A DNA stretch of 64,000 nucleotides from positions 56,763 to 120,762 of the forward strand of contig JAPKZD010000022.1 in assembly GCA_026393975.1 (NCBI GenBank). Reading direction: 5' to 3'. This document shows, piece by piece, positions 16,338 through 24,600 of this stretch (its first letter is position 1; each line of letters opens with the position of its first letter). Both the position numbers and the translations under genes were made by a program. The notes under the pieces are model-generated. The model had not been told where the DNA came from and did no database searches. It was given only the letters and a program-made list of their open reading frames with translations. The stretch is from Candidatus Aminicenantota bacterium (GTDB taxonomy: Bacteria > Acidobacteriota > Aminicenantia > Aminicenantales > Saccharicenantaceae).

Positions 16338-17957
16338 TCAGCGCTTGAAGAGATGCACGAGCTTCTTCAGGTATTCGAGGACGGACTTCTTGTCGGCGCC
16401 CGCTTCGATGTCCCGGGCGGCCAGGTCCTTGACCTTCCGCAGTGTCTCCAGGTTCGCCCGGTTCCGGCCGCTGATGACCTCGGCGACCGCCTCGGCCAGC
16501 TGGGGGTTGCGGGCGAGGAGCGAGGCCAGGGCCGGGGCCCGGATTTCGAGGAGCTCGGCTTCCTCGTCGACGACCACGGTGGCCGTCCGCGGCAGGCCGG
16601 TGAAAAGCGACATTTCGCCGAAGATACCGCCGCGGCCGACCTCGAACGAAGTCGTATAGGTTTTCCCGCCCTCCTCGTAGACGATCTCGCCCTTGACCTT
16701 GCCGCGGGCGACGACGTAGCAGGCGTCTCCTGTTTCGCCCTGCCGGAAGAGGACCTCCCGGGCGCCGAAACGCACCCGCTCGGATTTCGCCGCCAGGTCG
16801 CGGACCTCGGCTTCCGAGAGGACCGACTGGCCGGCCCTCTCGCCCTCCTGGATGTTAAGGAACGTCGACTTCGAAAAGTCCTGGTAATTCCGTTCCCTGT
16901 CCGTGGCGATCTCGGCGATCCGGTCTTCCGATGGCCGGAGGGCGCGGAGGACGCCCCTCAGCTTGCTCTCGACGGGGACGGAGATCTCGACACCGCGCCG
17001 CCGGAGCTTGTGCCAGACGAGCCGGCCGACCTCTCCGGCGATGGCGGGTCGTTTCCCGTAGTCGGAGATCCAGAATTTCGCGACGTAGGACAATCCGAAC
17101 TCATCGTAGCTCTGCAGGTAGGCGGTCGGGGCGGGTTCGGCGAGAACCCCTGTCGTCTCCCTGGCCGCCTCGACTAGCAGTCCTAGAACGACGGCCGGCG
17201 GGGCCAGGAAGTCGACCTTGACCGGAAGAACGACGGCCGAGGCCCTGTCCGGCAGGGAGAAATTAACGATCGTCTGGGAGGCGACGACGGTGTTGGGGAT
17301 GACGACGATGTTCGAGGCCCGGTCCCGGAGCCGCGTTTCCCGCCAGTTCGTGTCCACGACCTGGCCTTCCGTCTCCCCAACCTTGACCCAGTCGCCGCGG
17401 CTGAAGGATTTCGTGTAGTGGAGCGACATCCCGGAGAAGACGTTGCCGAGAACGCCCTGGAGGGCCAGGCCGAGGACGGCCGTCAGAATGGCGGAGCCGG
17501 CCAGCAGGGGAGTGATGTTGAAGCCGAGAAACCCGCGGAGGATGGCCAGGGCGGCCGCGATGTAGACGACGATCAGGAAAAACCCGTGGAGGACGAGGGG
17601 GAGGGGAAACGGCCGCCCCTTTCTCTCGTATCGCATGTGGACGAGGCCGTCGAGGAGCCGGACGAGGAGGAAGATGACGAAAAAGACGAAGGCGGCGTCG
17701 ACGAACCTGAAAAATTTCGTCCCCAGCGGAAGGGCGGTCCGGAGAACCGGCAGATTGGCGAGGCCGGCGACGGCCAGGAGAGAAACCGGGAGGAGGAGCC
17801 GGGACGGCAGGCCGGGCGCGCCTTTCCCGCCGGCGGCCGCCGGCCGGACGAAAATCCGGCGGAGCAGAGCCATGACCAAGCCCGCCAGCGCGATAAAGAG
17901 GAGAGAGAAGAGGATTTGCCCGTATAGCGTCAACTCCGGAGAGAAGCTTTTCTCCAT
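16338..17957 (-). CDS. MscS-type channel fused to a cyclic-nucleotide-binding domain (bCNG-like)
   Basis: 539 residues. Several N-terminal membrane helices lead to an MscS core (about 140-320: NVFSGMSLHYTKSFSRGDWVKV region, ETEGQVVDTNWRETRL, NIVVIPN). A C-terminal cNMP-binding domain follows at about 395-500, with phosphate-binding cassette FGEMSLFTGLPRTATVVV. The glutamate and arginine that hold the ribose and cyclic phosphate are both present, so binding looks intact. This is the architecture of bacterial cyclic-nucleotide-gated MscS homologues, which respond to cAMP rather than tension. It starts three bases after the MBL-fold hydrolase, itself nine bases after an adenylate cyclase, so the ligand is probably made by its neighbour. 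Conducted ion and physiological trigger are unknown. Confidence 0.9.
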   Translation of the reverse strand: MEKSFSPELTLYGQILFSLLFIALAGLVMALLRRIFVRPAAAGGKGAPGLPSRLLLPVSLLAVAGLANLPVLRTALPLGTKFFRFVDAAFVFFVIFLLVRLLDGLVHMRYERKGRPFPLPLVLHGFFLIVVYIAAALAILRGFLGFNITPLLAGSAILTAVLGLALQGVLGNVFSGMSLHYTKSFSRGDWVKVGETEGQVVDTNWRETRLRDRASNIVVIPNTVVASQTIVNFSLPDRASAVVLPVKVDFLAPPAVVLGLLVEAARETTGVLAEPAPTAYLQSYDEFGLSYVAKFWISDYGKRPAIAGEVGRLVWHKLRRRGVEISVPVESKLRGVLRALRPSEDRIAEIATDRERNYQDFSKSTFLNIQEGERAGQSVLSEAEVRDLAAKSERVRFGAREVLFRQGETGDACYVVARGKVKGEIVYEEGGKTYTTSFEVGRGGIFGEMSLFTGLPRTATVVVDEEAELLEIRAPALASLLARNPQLAEAVAEVISGRNRANLETLRKVKDLAARDIEAGADKKSVLEYLKKLVHLFKR

Positions 17958-17960
17958 GGG

Positions 17961-18779
17961 TCATTCCTTTCCGAGCTTGAGGCCCTGAGCCGCCGCGAGC
18001 GTCGCTGGAAAGTGCCCGCGTGCTTCCCCCAGGATAAGGTCTACCGCTTCGTCGGTGTGGGCGGGATTGAAATGGGCGAGGACGAGATGCCCGGCTCCGG
18101 CCCCGGCGGCGAGGGCCGTCCCGGCCAGCCAGGTCGAATGCCCCCAGCCTTTTTTCCCGGCTTCATATTCCCCGGGCGTGTACATGGCGTCGCAGACGAG
18201 ATAATCCGTGCCGCGGGCGAAGGCGGCCAAGCGTTCGTCGATGCCCGCCTCCGGGTGCTCCGTGTCCGTGGCCAGGACGACGCTCGTCGCGCCGGCATCG
18301 AGCCGGTAGGCGACGCTGCCCTGGGGATGGCGAAGGCGGCAGGCGGAAACCGCGATGCCTCCGGCGAGCGGCCCCGGTTCGAATTTCCGGAATTCTTTCC
18401 TGGCCGCCGTCCGGCCGAGCCCGAGGGGGAAATAAGGGTAGGCCATCAGCCCGGCCAGGGCGCTTTCCGTCTCCCGGGCCCCGGCCGGGGAATGGACGAC
18501 GAGCGCCGTCCGGGGCGAGAAGAGAGGCGCGAAATCCGGGAATCCCATGATGTGGTCGAGGTGGAAATGGGTCAGCAGGAGGTCGATACGGATGTCCCCG
18601 TTTTCTCCCTCGGCTATGATCCGGTCGCCCAGCTCGCGGATACCCGTTCCCGCGTCGATGACGATGTACTCTCCGAGCCCGACCCGGACCGACGAACAGG
18701 TCGTGTGCCCGCCGTAGCGGGCCCAGGCGGCCCCCGGCGCCGGCGCCGTCCCGCGGACTCCCCAGAATTCGAGTTCCAT
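17961..18779 (-). CDS. MBL-fold metallo-hydrolase (PhnP / RNase Z-like group)
   Basis: 272 residues. The metallo-beta-lactamase motif LLLTHFHLDHIMGF supplies the dinuclear metal site. EFWGVRGTAPAPG and YGGHTTCSSVRVG at the N-terminus, a later STWLAGTALA and LAHFNPAHTD belong to the PhnP/RNase Z-like branch that cleaves phosphodiesters. HFHLDHIMG also fits the first part of the class II cyclic-nucleotide phosphodiesterase pattern, though not all of it. It lies between an adenylate cyclase (9 bases upstream) and a cNMP-gated channel (3 bases downstream), so a cAMP phosphodiesterase role is attractive but inferred. No signal peptide; cytosolic. Confidence 0.82.
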   Translation of the reverse strand: MELEFWGVRGTAPAPGAAWARYGGHTTCSSVRVGLGEYIVIDAGTGIRELGDRIIAEGENGDIRIDLLLTHFHLDHIMGFPDFAPLFSPRTALVVHSPAGARETESALAGLMAYPYFPLGLGRTAARKEFRKFEPGPLAGGIAVSACRLRHPQGSVAYRLDAGATSVVLATDTEHPEAGIDERLAAFARGTDYLVCDAMYTPGEYEAGKKGWGHSTWLAGTALAAGAGAGHLVLAHFNPAHTDEAVDLILGEARGHFPATLAAAQGLKLGKE

Positions 18780-18788
18780 GGCCCTATC

Positions 18789-20900
18789 CTATTTTTTATC
18801 CAGCTCGTAGACGCCGTCCCAGTCCCCGGGCGGGGGCGAGGCGGCCGACTGCCGCGCCCGGCCGGCGTAGACCGTGGCAACGGGGTCGCCGGCGATGGCT
18901 TCGAACATGGCTGCGGCCTCGGAGAAGCGTTGTATCCGGTAGGTTTCGAGGGCCCGACCGAACCGGGCCGCCTTCTCTAATTCCTCCGCTGGGACCGCGC
19001 CCTTTTCTCCGATGAGCTCGAAGACGCGGATGGGCTGTTTCTTTCCGACGACACGGATGACGTCCACTTCCCGGGCCAGGATCTCGTCCCGCACACGCCG
19101 CTCCGTTTCCTCGCCGACGAGGGTCGAAACCCCGTAGATCTTGCCGGCGCTTTCGAGCCGTGAGGCCAGGTTCATCGTATCGCCCATGGCCGTGTAGTCG
19201 AAGCGCCGCTCCGAGCCCATGTTGCCGACGACGGCCGGGCCCGAGTTGACACCGATCCGCATCCGGACCTCGTGCCCGTAGCGGCCGCGGAAATCCTCGC
19301 GGAGCTCGGCCAGCCGTTGCCGGCAGCGGAGGGCCGCCCGGCAGGCCCGCAGGGCGTGGTCCGGCTGGTCGACGGGCGCGTTCCAGAAAGCGATGATGGC
19401 GTCGCCCTCGTACTTGTCGAGGGTGCCGCCGAGGTCGAGGATGATGTCGGTCATCTCCGAAAGGTAGGCGTTGAGGAGGCCGACGAGGTCCTCGGGCGAA
19501 AGTCCTTCGGAGATCGAAGTGAACCCGGCGACGTCGGAGAAAAAGGCGGTGATCTCCCGCCTCTCGCCGCCGAGCCGGAGGAGGGACGGATCGGCCAGGA
19601 CGCGGTCGATGACCAGCGGGCTCAGGTAATAACGGAAGGCGTTCTTGATGAAGCGGCGCTGGCGCCCTTCGATGCCGTAGTTGAGGAGCGAGGCGGCGAT
19701 GAACGTCATGACGGCGGCGAAAGCCGGGGCGACAAACTCGGCCCAGAAGCCCGCCCGGACGGCCAGGAGGGAGCCGACCGCGGCCAGGCCCGGCAGGGCC
19801 AGACCGAGGGCCGCCAGGTGCCGGATTTTTTTCAGCATCGTCGTTCCGATGCCGGCGAGGAGGGCCAGGAAGAGGACCGAAATCCAGGTGACGGCCGGCG
19901 GAGTTTCACGGACAAACGTCTTGCCGACGAGGTTGTCGAGGGCCGTGGCCAGGATCTCCATCCCCGGATAGACGCCGCCGAAGGGCGTCGGGCGGAAGTC
20001 AAGCAGTCCGGCCGCCGTCGTCCCGACGATGACGGTCTTGCCGGCGAATTCCCGGGGCTGAACCTGGGGCTCGAGGCCTTCTTCGATGCGGGCCTGGGAA
20101 TTGATGATCGCGCCGATCGAGTAGGTTTTATACGTCCCGCTCGGGCCGAAAAAGTGGAGGATCATGTTTCCCGAACGGTCCAAGGGGACTTTGTGGAGGT
20201 CCACCCCGGTGGAGATGAATTCGGCCATGGCCAGGGGCAAGGCCGGAAGGAGCCAATCCCCGTAGCGAAAGACGAGCGGCAGCCGCCTGTAGACGGAATC
20301 ACCGTCCGGGACGAACTGGACGTTGCCCATCTTCACGGCGGCCGCAGCCAGGATGTCGACCGGCAGGGAAACGGACTTGAGGGCGTGGGCGGCCGGTCCG
20401 GGGATTCGGCTCCTGTCCATGACCGATTTTTCGAGGAGCCGCGTCTCTCCCTCGTCTTGTTCCCGCTCATCGGCGCTCAGGAAAATGGGCAGGAAGACGT
20501 TTCCCGCGCGGGTCATGGCCTCGGCCAGGAGCCGGTCGTCGTCGACGCCGTAGGTCGAATCCTCCGTCAGTATGAGGTCGAGAAAGACCGCCTTGGCCCC
20601 GCCTGCCTTCAGGAAGTCGAGGACGCCGGCGTAGATCTGCCGCGGCCAGGGCCAGCCGAGGCCCTGCTCTTTTTCATAGACGTCCAGGCTGTACTGGTCG
20701 ACGGCCATCAGCACGATGTCTTTGGAGGCCTGTTCCGGGGCGGCGAGAAGATGGAGGCGCGCGTCCCATGACTTCCACTCCAGGGGCGGGAAGACCTTCA
20801 GGAGGCCCAGGAGTAAGGTGAGGGCGAAAACGGCCAAGCCGACCGCCAGGCCTCGAAGAGCTTTCTTGCGGGCCGGAGATTTCGTCTTTTCGTTCGGCAT
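18789..20900 (-). CDS. CHASE2-domain adenylate cyclase (class III)
   Basis: 703 residues. After an N-terminal membrane helix comes an extracytoplasmic CHASE2 sensor (about 40-325: WDARLHLL, LMAVDQYSLDVYE, FLDLILTEDS, KTVIVGTTAAGLLD). Three closely spaced helices (about 335-410) precede the catalytic domain (about 445-630). Metal aspartates lie in FFSDVAGFT and KYEGDAI. The lysine of KYEGD and the aspartate of FDYTAMGD are the adenine-specifying pair, and NLASR gives the transition-state Asn and Arg. All catalytic residues are therefore present and ATP specificity is predicted. Trigger unknown. First gene of the compact unit with the MBL hydrolase and the cNMP-gated channel. No clear promoter is seen in the 60 bases upstream, so it may be co-transcribed with the M48 gene. 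Confidence 0.92.
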   Translation of the reverse strand: MPNEKTKSPARKKALRGLAVGLAVFALTLLLGLLKVFPPLEWKSWDARLHLLAAPEQASKDIVLMAVDQYSLDVYEKEQGLGWPWPRQIYAGVLDFLKAGGAKAVFLDLILTEDSTYGVDDDRLLAEAMTRAGNVFLPIFLSADEREQDEGETRLLEKSVMDRSRIPGPAAHALKSVSLPVDILAAAAVKMGNVQFVPDGDSVYRRLPLVFRYGDWLLPALPLAMAEFISTGVDLHKVPLDRSGNMILHFFGPSGTYKTYSIGAIINSQARIEEGLEPQVQPREFAGKTVIVGTTAAGLLDFRPTPFGGVYPGMEILATALDNLVGKTFVRETPPAVTWISVLFLALLAGIGTTMLKKIRHLAALGLALPGLAAVGSLLAVRAGFWAEFVAPAFAAVMTFIAASLLNYGIEGRQRRFIKNAFRYYLSPLVIDRVLADPSLLRLGGERREITAFFSDVAGFTSISEGLSPEDLVGLLNAYLSEMTDIILDLGGTLDKYEGDAIIAFWNAPVDQPDHALRACRAALRCRQRLAELREDFRGRYGHEVRMRIGVNSGPAVVGNMGSERRFDYTAMGDTMNLASRLESAGKIYGVSTLVGEETERRVRDEILAREVDVIRVVGKKQPIRVFELIGEKGAVPAEELEKAARFGRALETYRIQRFSEAAAMFEAIAGDPVATVYAGRARQSAASPPPGDWDGVYELDKK

Positions 20901-20960
20901 GATCCGTTCACATCACCATCGGGCGCGAAAACGTCGGAGCCCGGCAAGCCTGTGGCCCGG

Positions 20961-21878
20961 TCAACGCAGGTTCTTGACGGCTTCGGCGAACCGGGCCGTC
21001 CGGACGTCGAGCCTTGCGGGCACGGCGCCCAGGGCTGCGGTCTCGGTCTTCACCCTGGCCAGCCGGTCGGCCGGGCTCGGGTGCGTCTTGAACCAGCCCG
21101 CCGCCGTGCCGGAAGGCTTGTGTTCCTCCATGCCCACGAGAAATTCGGCCAGCCCGCCGGGCGAGTAGCCCGTCCGAACGGTGAAGGACAGGGCCAGCTT
21201 GTCGGCCTCGTACTCGAACTTGCGGTCATAGCCCCGCTCGACCAGGGTCTCGACGACGTCGCCGAGGACGCCCTCGAAGATGCCGGTAACCTTGGCCAGT
21301 TCCTCGGAGTTGAACTGCCGGGAGGCCTCGCTGCCGATGACCTTGAAAGCGTCCAGGAGGCGCGACTTCTTGATGGATTGGAGCCCGTGCCGCTCGGCGA
21401 CGTGGCCGATCTCGTGGGCCAGGATGGCGGCCAGCGTTTCCTCGTCGCCGCAGCGGTTGACCAGGCCCTTGGTGACGAAGATGAATCCCCCGGGCGCGGC
21501 CATGGCGTTGACCTCGTCGGTGTCGAGGACGAGGAAATGATAGCCCCCGTATGTTTCGGGTCGGTCGGAGTTGTAGGCGAGGACCGTTCCCATGACATTG
21601 ACGTAGGCGTTCAGGGCCTCGTTCCGGTAGGGCGTGTACTTCGAGAGGATGAGGGCGGCCGTGGCCCGGCCGATGTAGTATTCCTCTTCTTCGGTGATCT
21701 CGGCGAAGGTCGAGCGCACGGCCTCGGCGGTCCGGACCAGGGACTGGGCGTCCTCCCGGCTGACCTTGCCCGTCGAGGCGATGATGCCCGCGGCGCCCTG
21801 CTTGATGGCCTGACAGCCGGCCAGGGCGAGTGTCGCGGCGAGCGCGGCCGCCGCGAGGGCCTTCGTCCGGGCGCTCAT
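20961..21878 (-). CDS. M48-family lipoprotein metalloprotease
   Basis: 305 residues. Lipoprotein signal TLALAGC with the modified cysteine at residue 22; periplasmic, lipid-anchored. Zinc motif HEIGHVAERHG in the middle and third ligand in YEADKLALS downstream, the M48B arrangement of BepA/LoiP-type periplasmic quality-control proteases. The TPR domain of BepA is absent, so it is closer to the short LoiP/YcaL type. The C-terminal FKTHPSPADRLARVK is a family hallmark. Its ATG overlaps the SH3-protein stop (21875-21878). Likely role: degradation or maturation of outer-membrane or periplasmic proteins. Confidence 0.9.
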   Translation of the reverse strand: MSARTKALAAAALAATLALAGCQAIKQGAAGIIASTGKVSREDAQSLVRTAEAVRSTFAEITEEEEYYIGRATAALILSKYTPYRNEALNAYVNVMGTVLAYNSDRPETYGGYHFLVLDTDEVNAMAAPGGFIFVTKGLVNRCGDEETLAAILAHEIGHVAERHGLQSIKKSRLLDAFKVIGSEASRQFNSEELAKVTGIFEGVLGDVVETLVERGYDRKFEYEADKLALSFTVRTGYSPGGLAEFLVGMEEHKPSGTAAGWFKTHPSPADRLARVKTETAALGAVPARLDVRTARFAEAVKNLR

Positions 21879-22360
21879 CGGGCACCTCCGTATTCGCCGA
21901 GCTTGCCCTGTTTCAGGAAGGCATCGACCTCGGCCGCCGAGGGTTTGACCTTTTCCATAGCGTCGACGGCGGCGAAATCGGCGGCCGCGTTCCCGGCCCG
22001 GTACTTGTCCTCGACCTGCTTGTTGAAGCCCTTGGCGGCCAGGGCGACCTCGCCCGCGGAGGCCTGTGTTTTCATGGTCTTATCCATGGCCAGGAGATCG
22101 AGTTTCTTGGTTTCCACGGCTGTCGAGTGGAGCCACCCGACGACCCCGGCCTTCGTCCTGACCTTGACCCAGCCGTCGCGGGCTTCGAGCTTCTCCATCG
22201 TGTCCCCGGCCTTGATGGCGGCGACCGCGGGAGAGGTGAACTTGGGATCGCGCCTGATGCTTGTCGTCTTGATCTTGACGACGACGGTCTCGGCCAGAAG
22301 AAAGACGAAGACGACGAGAACCGTCGCGATGAGAAACGTCAACCGAGCGGGCTTTTTCAT
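21875..22360 (-). CDS. Membrane-anchored bacterial SH3-domain protein
   Basis: 161 residues. A single N-terminal membrane helix (FLIATVLVVFVFLLAE) is followed by an SH3_3-like domain of about 60 residues: VKIKTTSIRRDPKFTSP, AIKAGDTMEKLE, DGWVKVRTKAGVVGWLHS. The final ~80 residues are helical and unassigned. SH3_3 domains bind peptidoglycan or proline-containing ligands. It has its own promoter (22388-22416), an AAGGAGG ribosome site, and is translationally coupled to the M48 protease downstream. It may be an accessory or adaptor for that protease; that is inference. Confidence 0.75.
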   Translation of the reverse strand: MKKPARLTFLIATVLVVFVFLLAETVVVKIKTTSIRRDPKFTSPAVAAIKAGDTMEKLEARDGWVKVRTKAGVVGWLHSTAVETKKLDLLAMDKTMKTQASAGEVALAAKGFNKQVEDKYRAGNAAADFAAVDAMEKVKPSAAEVDAFLKQGKLGEYGGAR

Positions 22361-22387
22361 CCGAACCTCCTTTACGCGTTGAGTCGT

Positions 22388-22416
22388 ATCATATTACTTC
22401 TTCATGTCCCTATCAA
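22388..22416 (-). promoter_or_regulatory. Promoter of the SH3-M48 unit
   Basis: Minus strand: TTGATA (22411-22416), 17-base spacer, TATGAT (22388-22393). The -35 lies in the last codons of the preceding isomerase gene and the -10 directly after its stop. Leader about 20 bases with AAGGAGG. Confidence 0.6.
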
Positions 22417-23383
22417 AAGCCACATTGGACGGCGAGAAGTTCGTCGCGCGGACGAAGTCGAGGGCTTCCTGGGCGCCGAAATCGCGGTCCATGGCGTTGT
22501 CCTCCCACTCGACCGAGAGGGGGCCGTCGTAGCCGACGGCGTTGAGCTCGCGGATGACGGCCTCGAAGTCGACGTCGCCGTGGCCGAGCGAGCGAAAGTT
22601 CCAGCCGCGGCGGACGTCGCCGAAGGGCAGGAACGAACCGAGGATGCCGGCCTTCCCATCGAGGGTCACGGCCACGTCCTTCATGTGGACGTGGTAGATG
22701 CGGTCGGCGAACTCGCGGATGAAGAGGTGCGGCTCCATGCCCTGCCAGACGAGGTGGCTCGGGTCGAAGTTGAGGCCGAGGGTCAACCGGCAGTTGAAGA
22801 CGTCGAGCAGGCGCCTCGTCGTGTAGACGTCGAAGGCGATCTCGGTCGGATGGACCTCGAGGGCGAACTTGACGCCCTGCTCGTCGAACTCGTCGAGGAT
22901 GGGCGTCCAGAGGCCGAGGATCCTCTGGAACCCCGCCTCGACCATCTCCTCGGTCGTCGACGGGAAGGAATACCAGGCCTTCCAGATGGGCGAGCCCATG
23001 AACCCGTTGACGACGTAACAGCCCATGTTGCGGGCGGCCCGGGCCGCGGCCTTCATCTCCTCGACGGCCCACTTGCGCAGGGCTTCCGGTTTGCCTTTGA
23101 CGACATCGGGGGCGAAACCGTCGAGCCGGGGGTCGTATTCGTCGCCGACGCACTGGCCGGCCAGGTGCGCGCCGAGGGCCCAGCACTTGAGGCCGTGCTT
23201 CTCGAGGACGCGCTTCTTCTCGCGGACATAGGCCGGATCGGCCGCGGCCTTGCGGACGTCCATGTGGTCGCCCCAGCAGGCGATCTCCAAGCCGTCGTAG
23301 CCCCAGGCGCCCGCCTTCTTGCAGATATCTTCGAAGGGCAGGTCGGCCCACTGGCCGGTGAATAAGGTTACAGGTCTGGCCAT
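22394..23383 (-). CDS. Sugar phosphate isomerase/epimerase family TIM-barrel protein
   Basis: 329 residues of the xylose-isomerase-like (AP_endonuc_2) fold. Strands and metal ligands are visible in order: GYDGLEIACWGDH (E in strand 2), FALEVHPTEIAFD, LGLNFDPSHLVWQG, YHVHMKDV and LSVEWEDN, supplying the usual Glu/Asp/His/Glu metal set. No signal peptide, so it is cytosolic, unlike the Hyi-like paralogue at the head of the same operon. Typical reactions are keto-sugar isomerisation or epimerisation; substrate not identifiable. Last gene of the six-gene sugar operon; AGGAGG precedes the ATG, and 22 bases separate it from the preceding Gfo/Idh gene. Confidence 0.85.
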   Translation of the reverse strand: MARPVTLFTGQWADLPFEDICKKAGAWGYDGLEIACWGDHMDVRKAAADPAYVREKKRVLEKHGLKCWALGAHLAGQCVGDEYDPRLDGFAPDVVKGKPEALRKWAVEEMKAAARAARNMGCYVVNGFMGSPIWKAWYSFPSTTEEMVEAGFQRILGLWTPILDEFDEQGVKFALEVHPTEIAFDVYTTRRLLDVFNCRLTLGLNFDPSHLVWQGMEPHLFIREFADRIYHVHMKDVAVTLDGKAGILGSFLPFGDVRRGWNFRSLGHGDVDFEAVIRELNAVGYDGPLSVEWEDNAMDRDFGAQEALDFVRATNFSPSNVAFDRDMKK

Positions 23384-23405
23384 AGATCCCTCCTACTTCC
23401 TTGAG

Positions 23406-24584
23406 TCATGTCCCCATGTCCAGCCAAATCGCGCCTTTTGCCGAGCTTTCCACACATTTCTCGATGTATTTGACGCCTTGGACTCCTTCCTCGACGCCGG
23501 GGAAGTCGAGGTCGTCGGCCGTGAGCGCCTCTCCCCGGAGCTTCTTGGCCAGGGCCGTGATGAAGGTCGAGTAGATGTTGGCGAATCCTACGAAATAACC
23601 TTCGGGGTGGCCCGACGGAAGACGTGACAGGCTCTGGGTCCGGGCCGACATCGGGTCGCGGCCGCGGGAGAGCGTTGCGCTCGGCCGGTCAAGGAAGGAG
23701 ACCCGGGCGGTGTTCGGCGTTTCCTGGAACCATTCGAACGCGCCTTTGGTCCCGTATATCCGGAGGCGCAGGGCGTTGTCGTGGCCGGGGGCGACCTGGG
23801 AGCTCCAGTAAACGCCCCTGGCCCCGCCCTTGTAGTTGACCATGACCGTGGCGTTGTCGTCGAGGGGCCGGCCGGGGCCGAATTTATCCAGGCGGGCGCA
23901 GAGCGATTCGATGACGAGGCCGGTCATGTGGCCGGCCATGAACGCGATGTGACTGCCGATGTCGCCGACGCAGTTGGAGATCCCGGCGAGCGCCGGGTCG
24001 GTCCGCCAGGCGGCCTGTTTCTGGCCGGTGTCCTCGAGCTTCGTCGCCAGCCACTCCTGCGGGTATTCGCCGTTGACGAAGCGGATCTCGCCGATCTCGC
24101 CCCGCGCGATCGAGTCGCGGATATGCTTGACCATGGGATAGCCCGAGTAAGCGTAGGTGACGCAGAAGAGAAGGTCCTTCTGGAGGACGAGACGGGCCAG
24201 GTCCGCGGCGTCGCGGGAGTTCGTGGCCAGCGGCTTTTCGCAGACGACGGCGAAGCCGTGCTCGAGGGCCAGCTTGGCTGCGGCGTAATGAGTGCTGTTG
24301 GGGGTGACGATGCTGATGAAGTGCGGCCGGTCCGGGCGTCCCGCCTCTGTCTTGATCATCTCTTCGAAGGTCCGGTAGAGGCGCTCCTGGGGAAGCCCGA
24401 GGGTGTCCCCCGTGGTCAGTGTATTATCGTGGCTTTGGGAGAAGGCGCCGCAGACGAGCTCTGCCTTGCCGTCCATGGCGACGGCCTTGCGGTGGACGTC
24501 GCCGATGAAGGCGCCTTGGCCGCCGCCGATCATGCCGTAGCGGAGCTTCGGCGTTCTTTCTCCCGAGGCCTGTCCTTCGATCAT
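23406..24584 (-). CDS. Gfo/Idh/MocA family oxidoreductase (cytosolic)
   Basis: 392 residues without export signal. The Rossmann motif is MIGGGQGAFIGDVHR; the catalytic EKP lysine is in VVCEKPLATNSRDAA; the active-site histidine segment is NCVGDIGSHIAFMAGH. The insertion NGEYPQEWLATKLED and the W in AAWRTDP are typical of the larger, roughly 390-residue subgroup acting on inositols and other cyclic polyols or keto-sugars. Probably an NAD(P)-dependent sugar dehydrogenase paired with the isomerase that follows 22 bases downstream; both are cytosolic while the other oxidoreductases of the operon are exported. Confidence 0.88.
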   Translation of the reverse strand: MIEGQASGERTPKLRYGMIGGGQGAFIGDVHRKAVAMDGKAELVCGAFSQSHDNTLTTGDTLGLPQERLYRTFEEMIKTEAGRPDRPHFISIVTPNSTHYAAAKLALEHGFAVVCEKPLATNSRDAADLARLVLQKDLLFCVTYAYSGYPMVKHIRDSIARGEIGEIRFVNGEYPQEWLATKLEDTGQKQAAWRTDPALAGISNCVGDIGSHIAFMAGHMTGLVIESLCARLDKFGPGRPLDDNATVMVNYKGGARGVYWSSQVAPGHDNALRLRIYGTKGAFEWFQETPNTARVSFLDRPSATLSRGRDPMSARTQSLSRLPSGHPEGYFVGFANIYSTFITALAKKLRGEALTADDLDFPGVEEGVQGVKYIEKCVESSAKGAIWLDMGT

Positions 24585-24600
24585 GGCCGGCCCACCTTTT

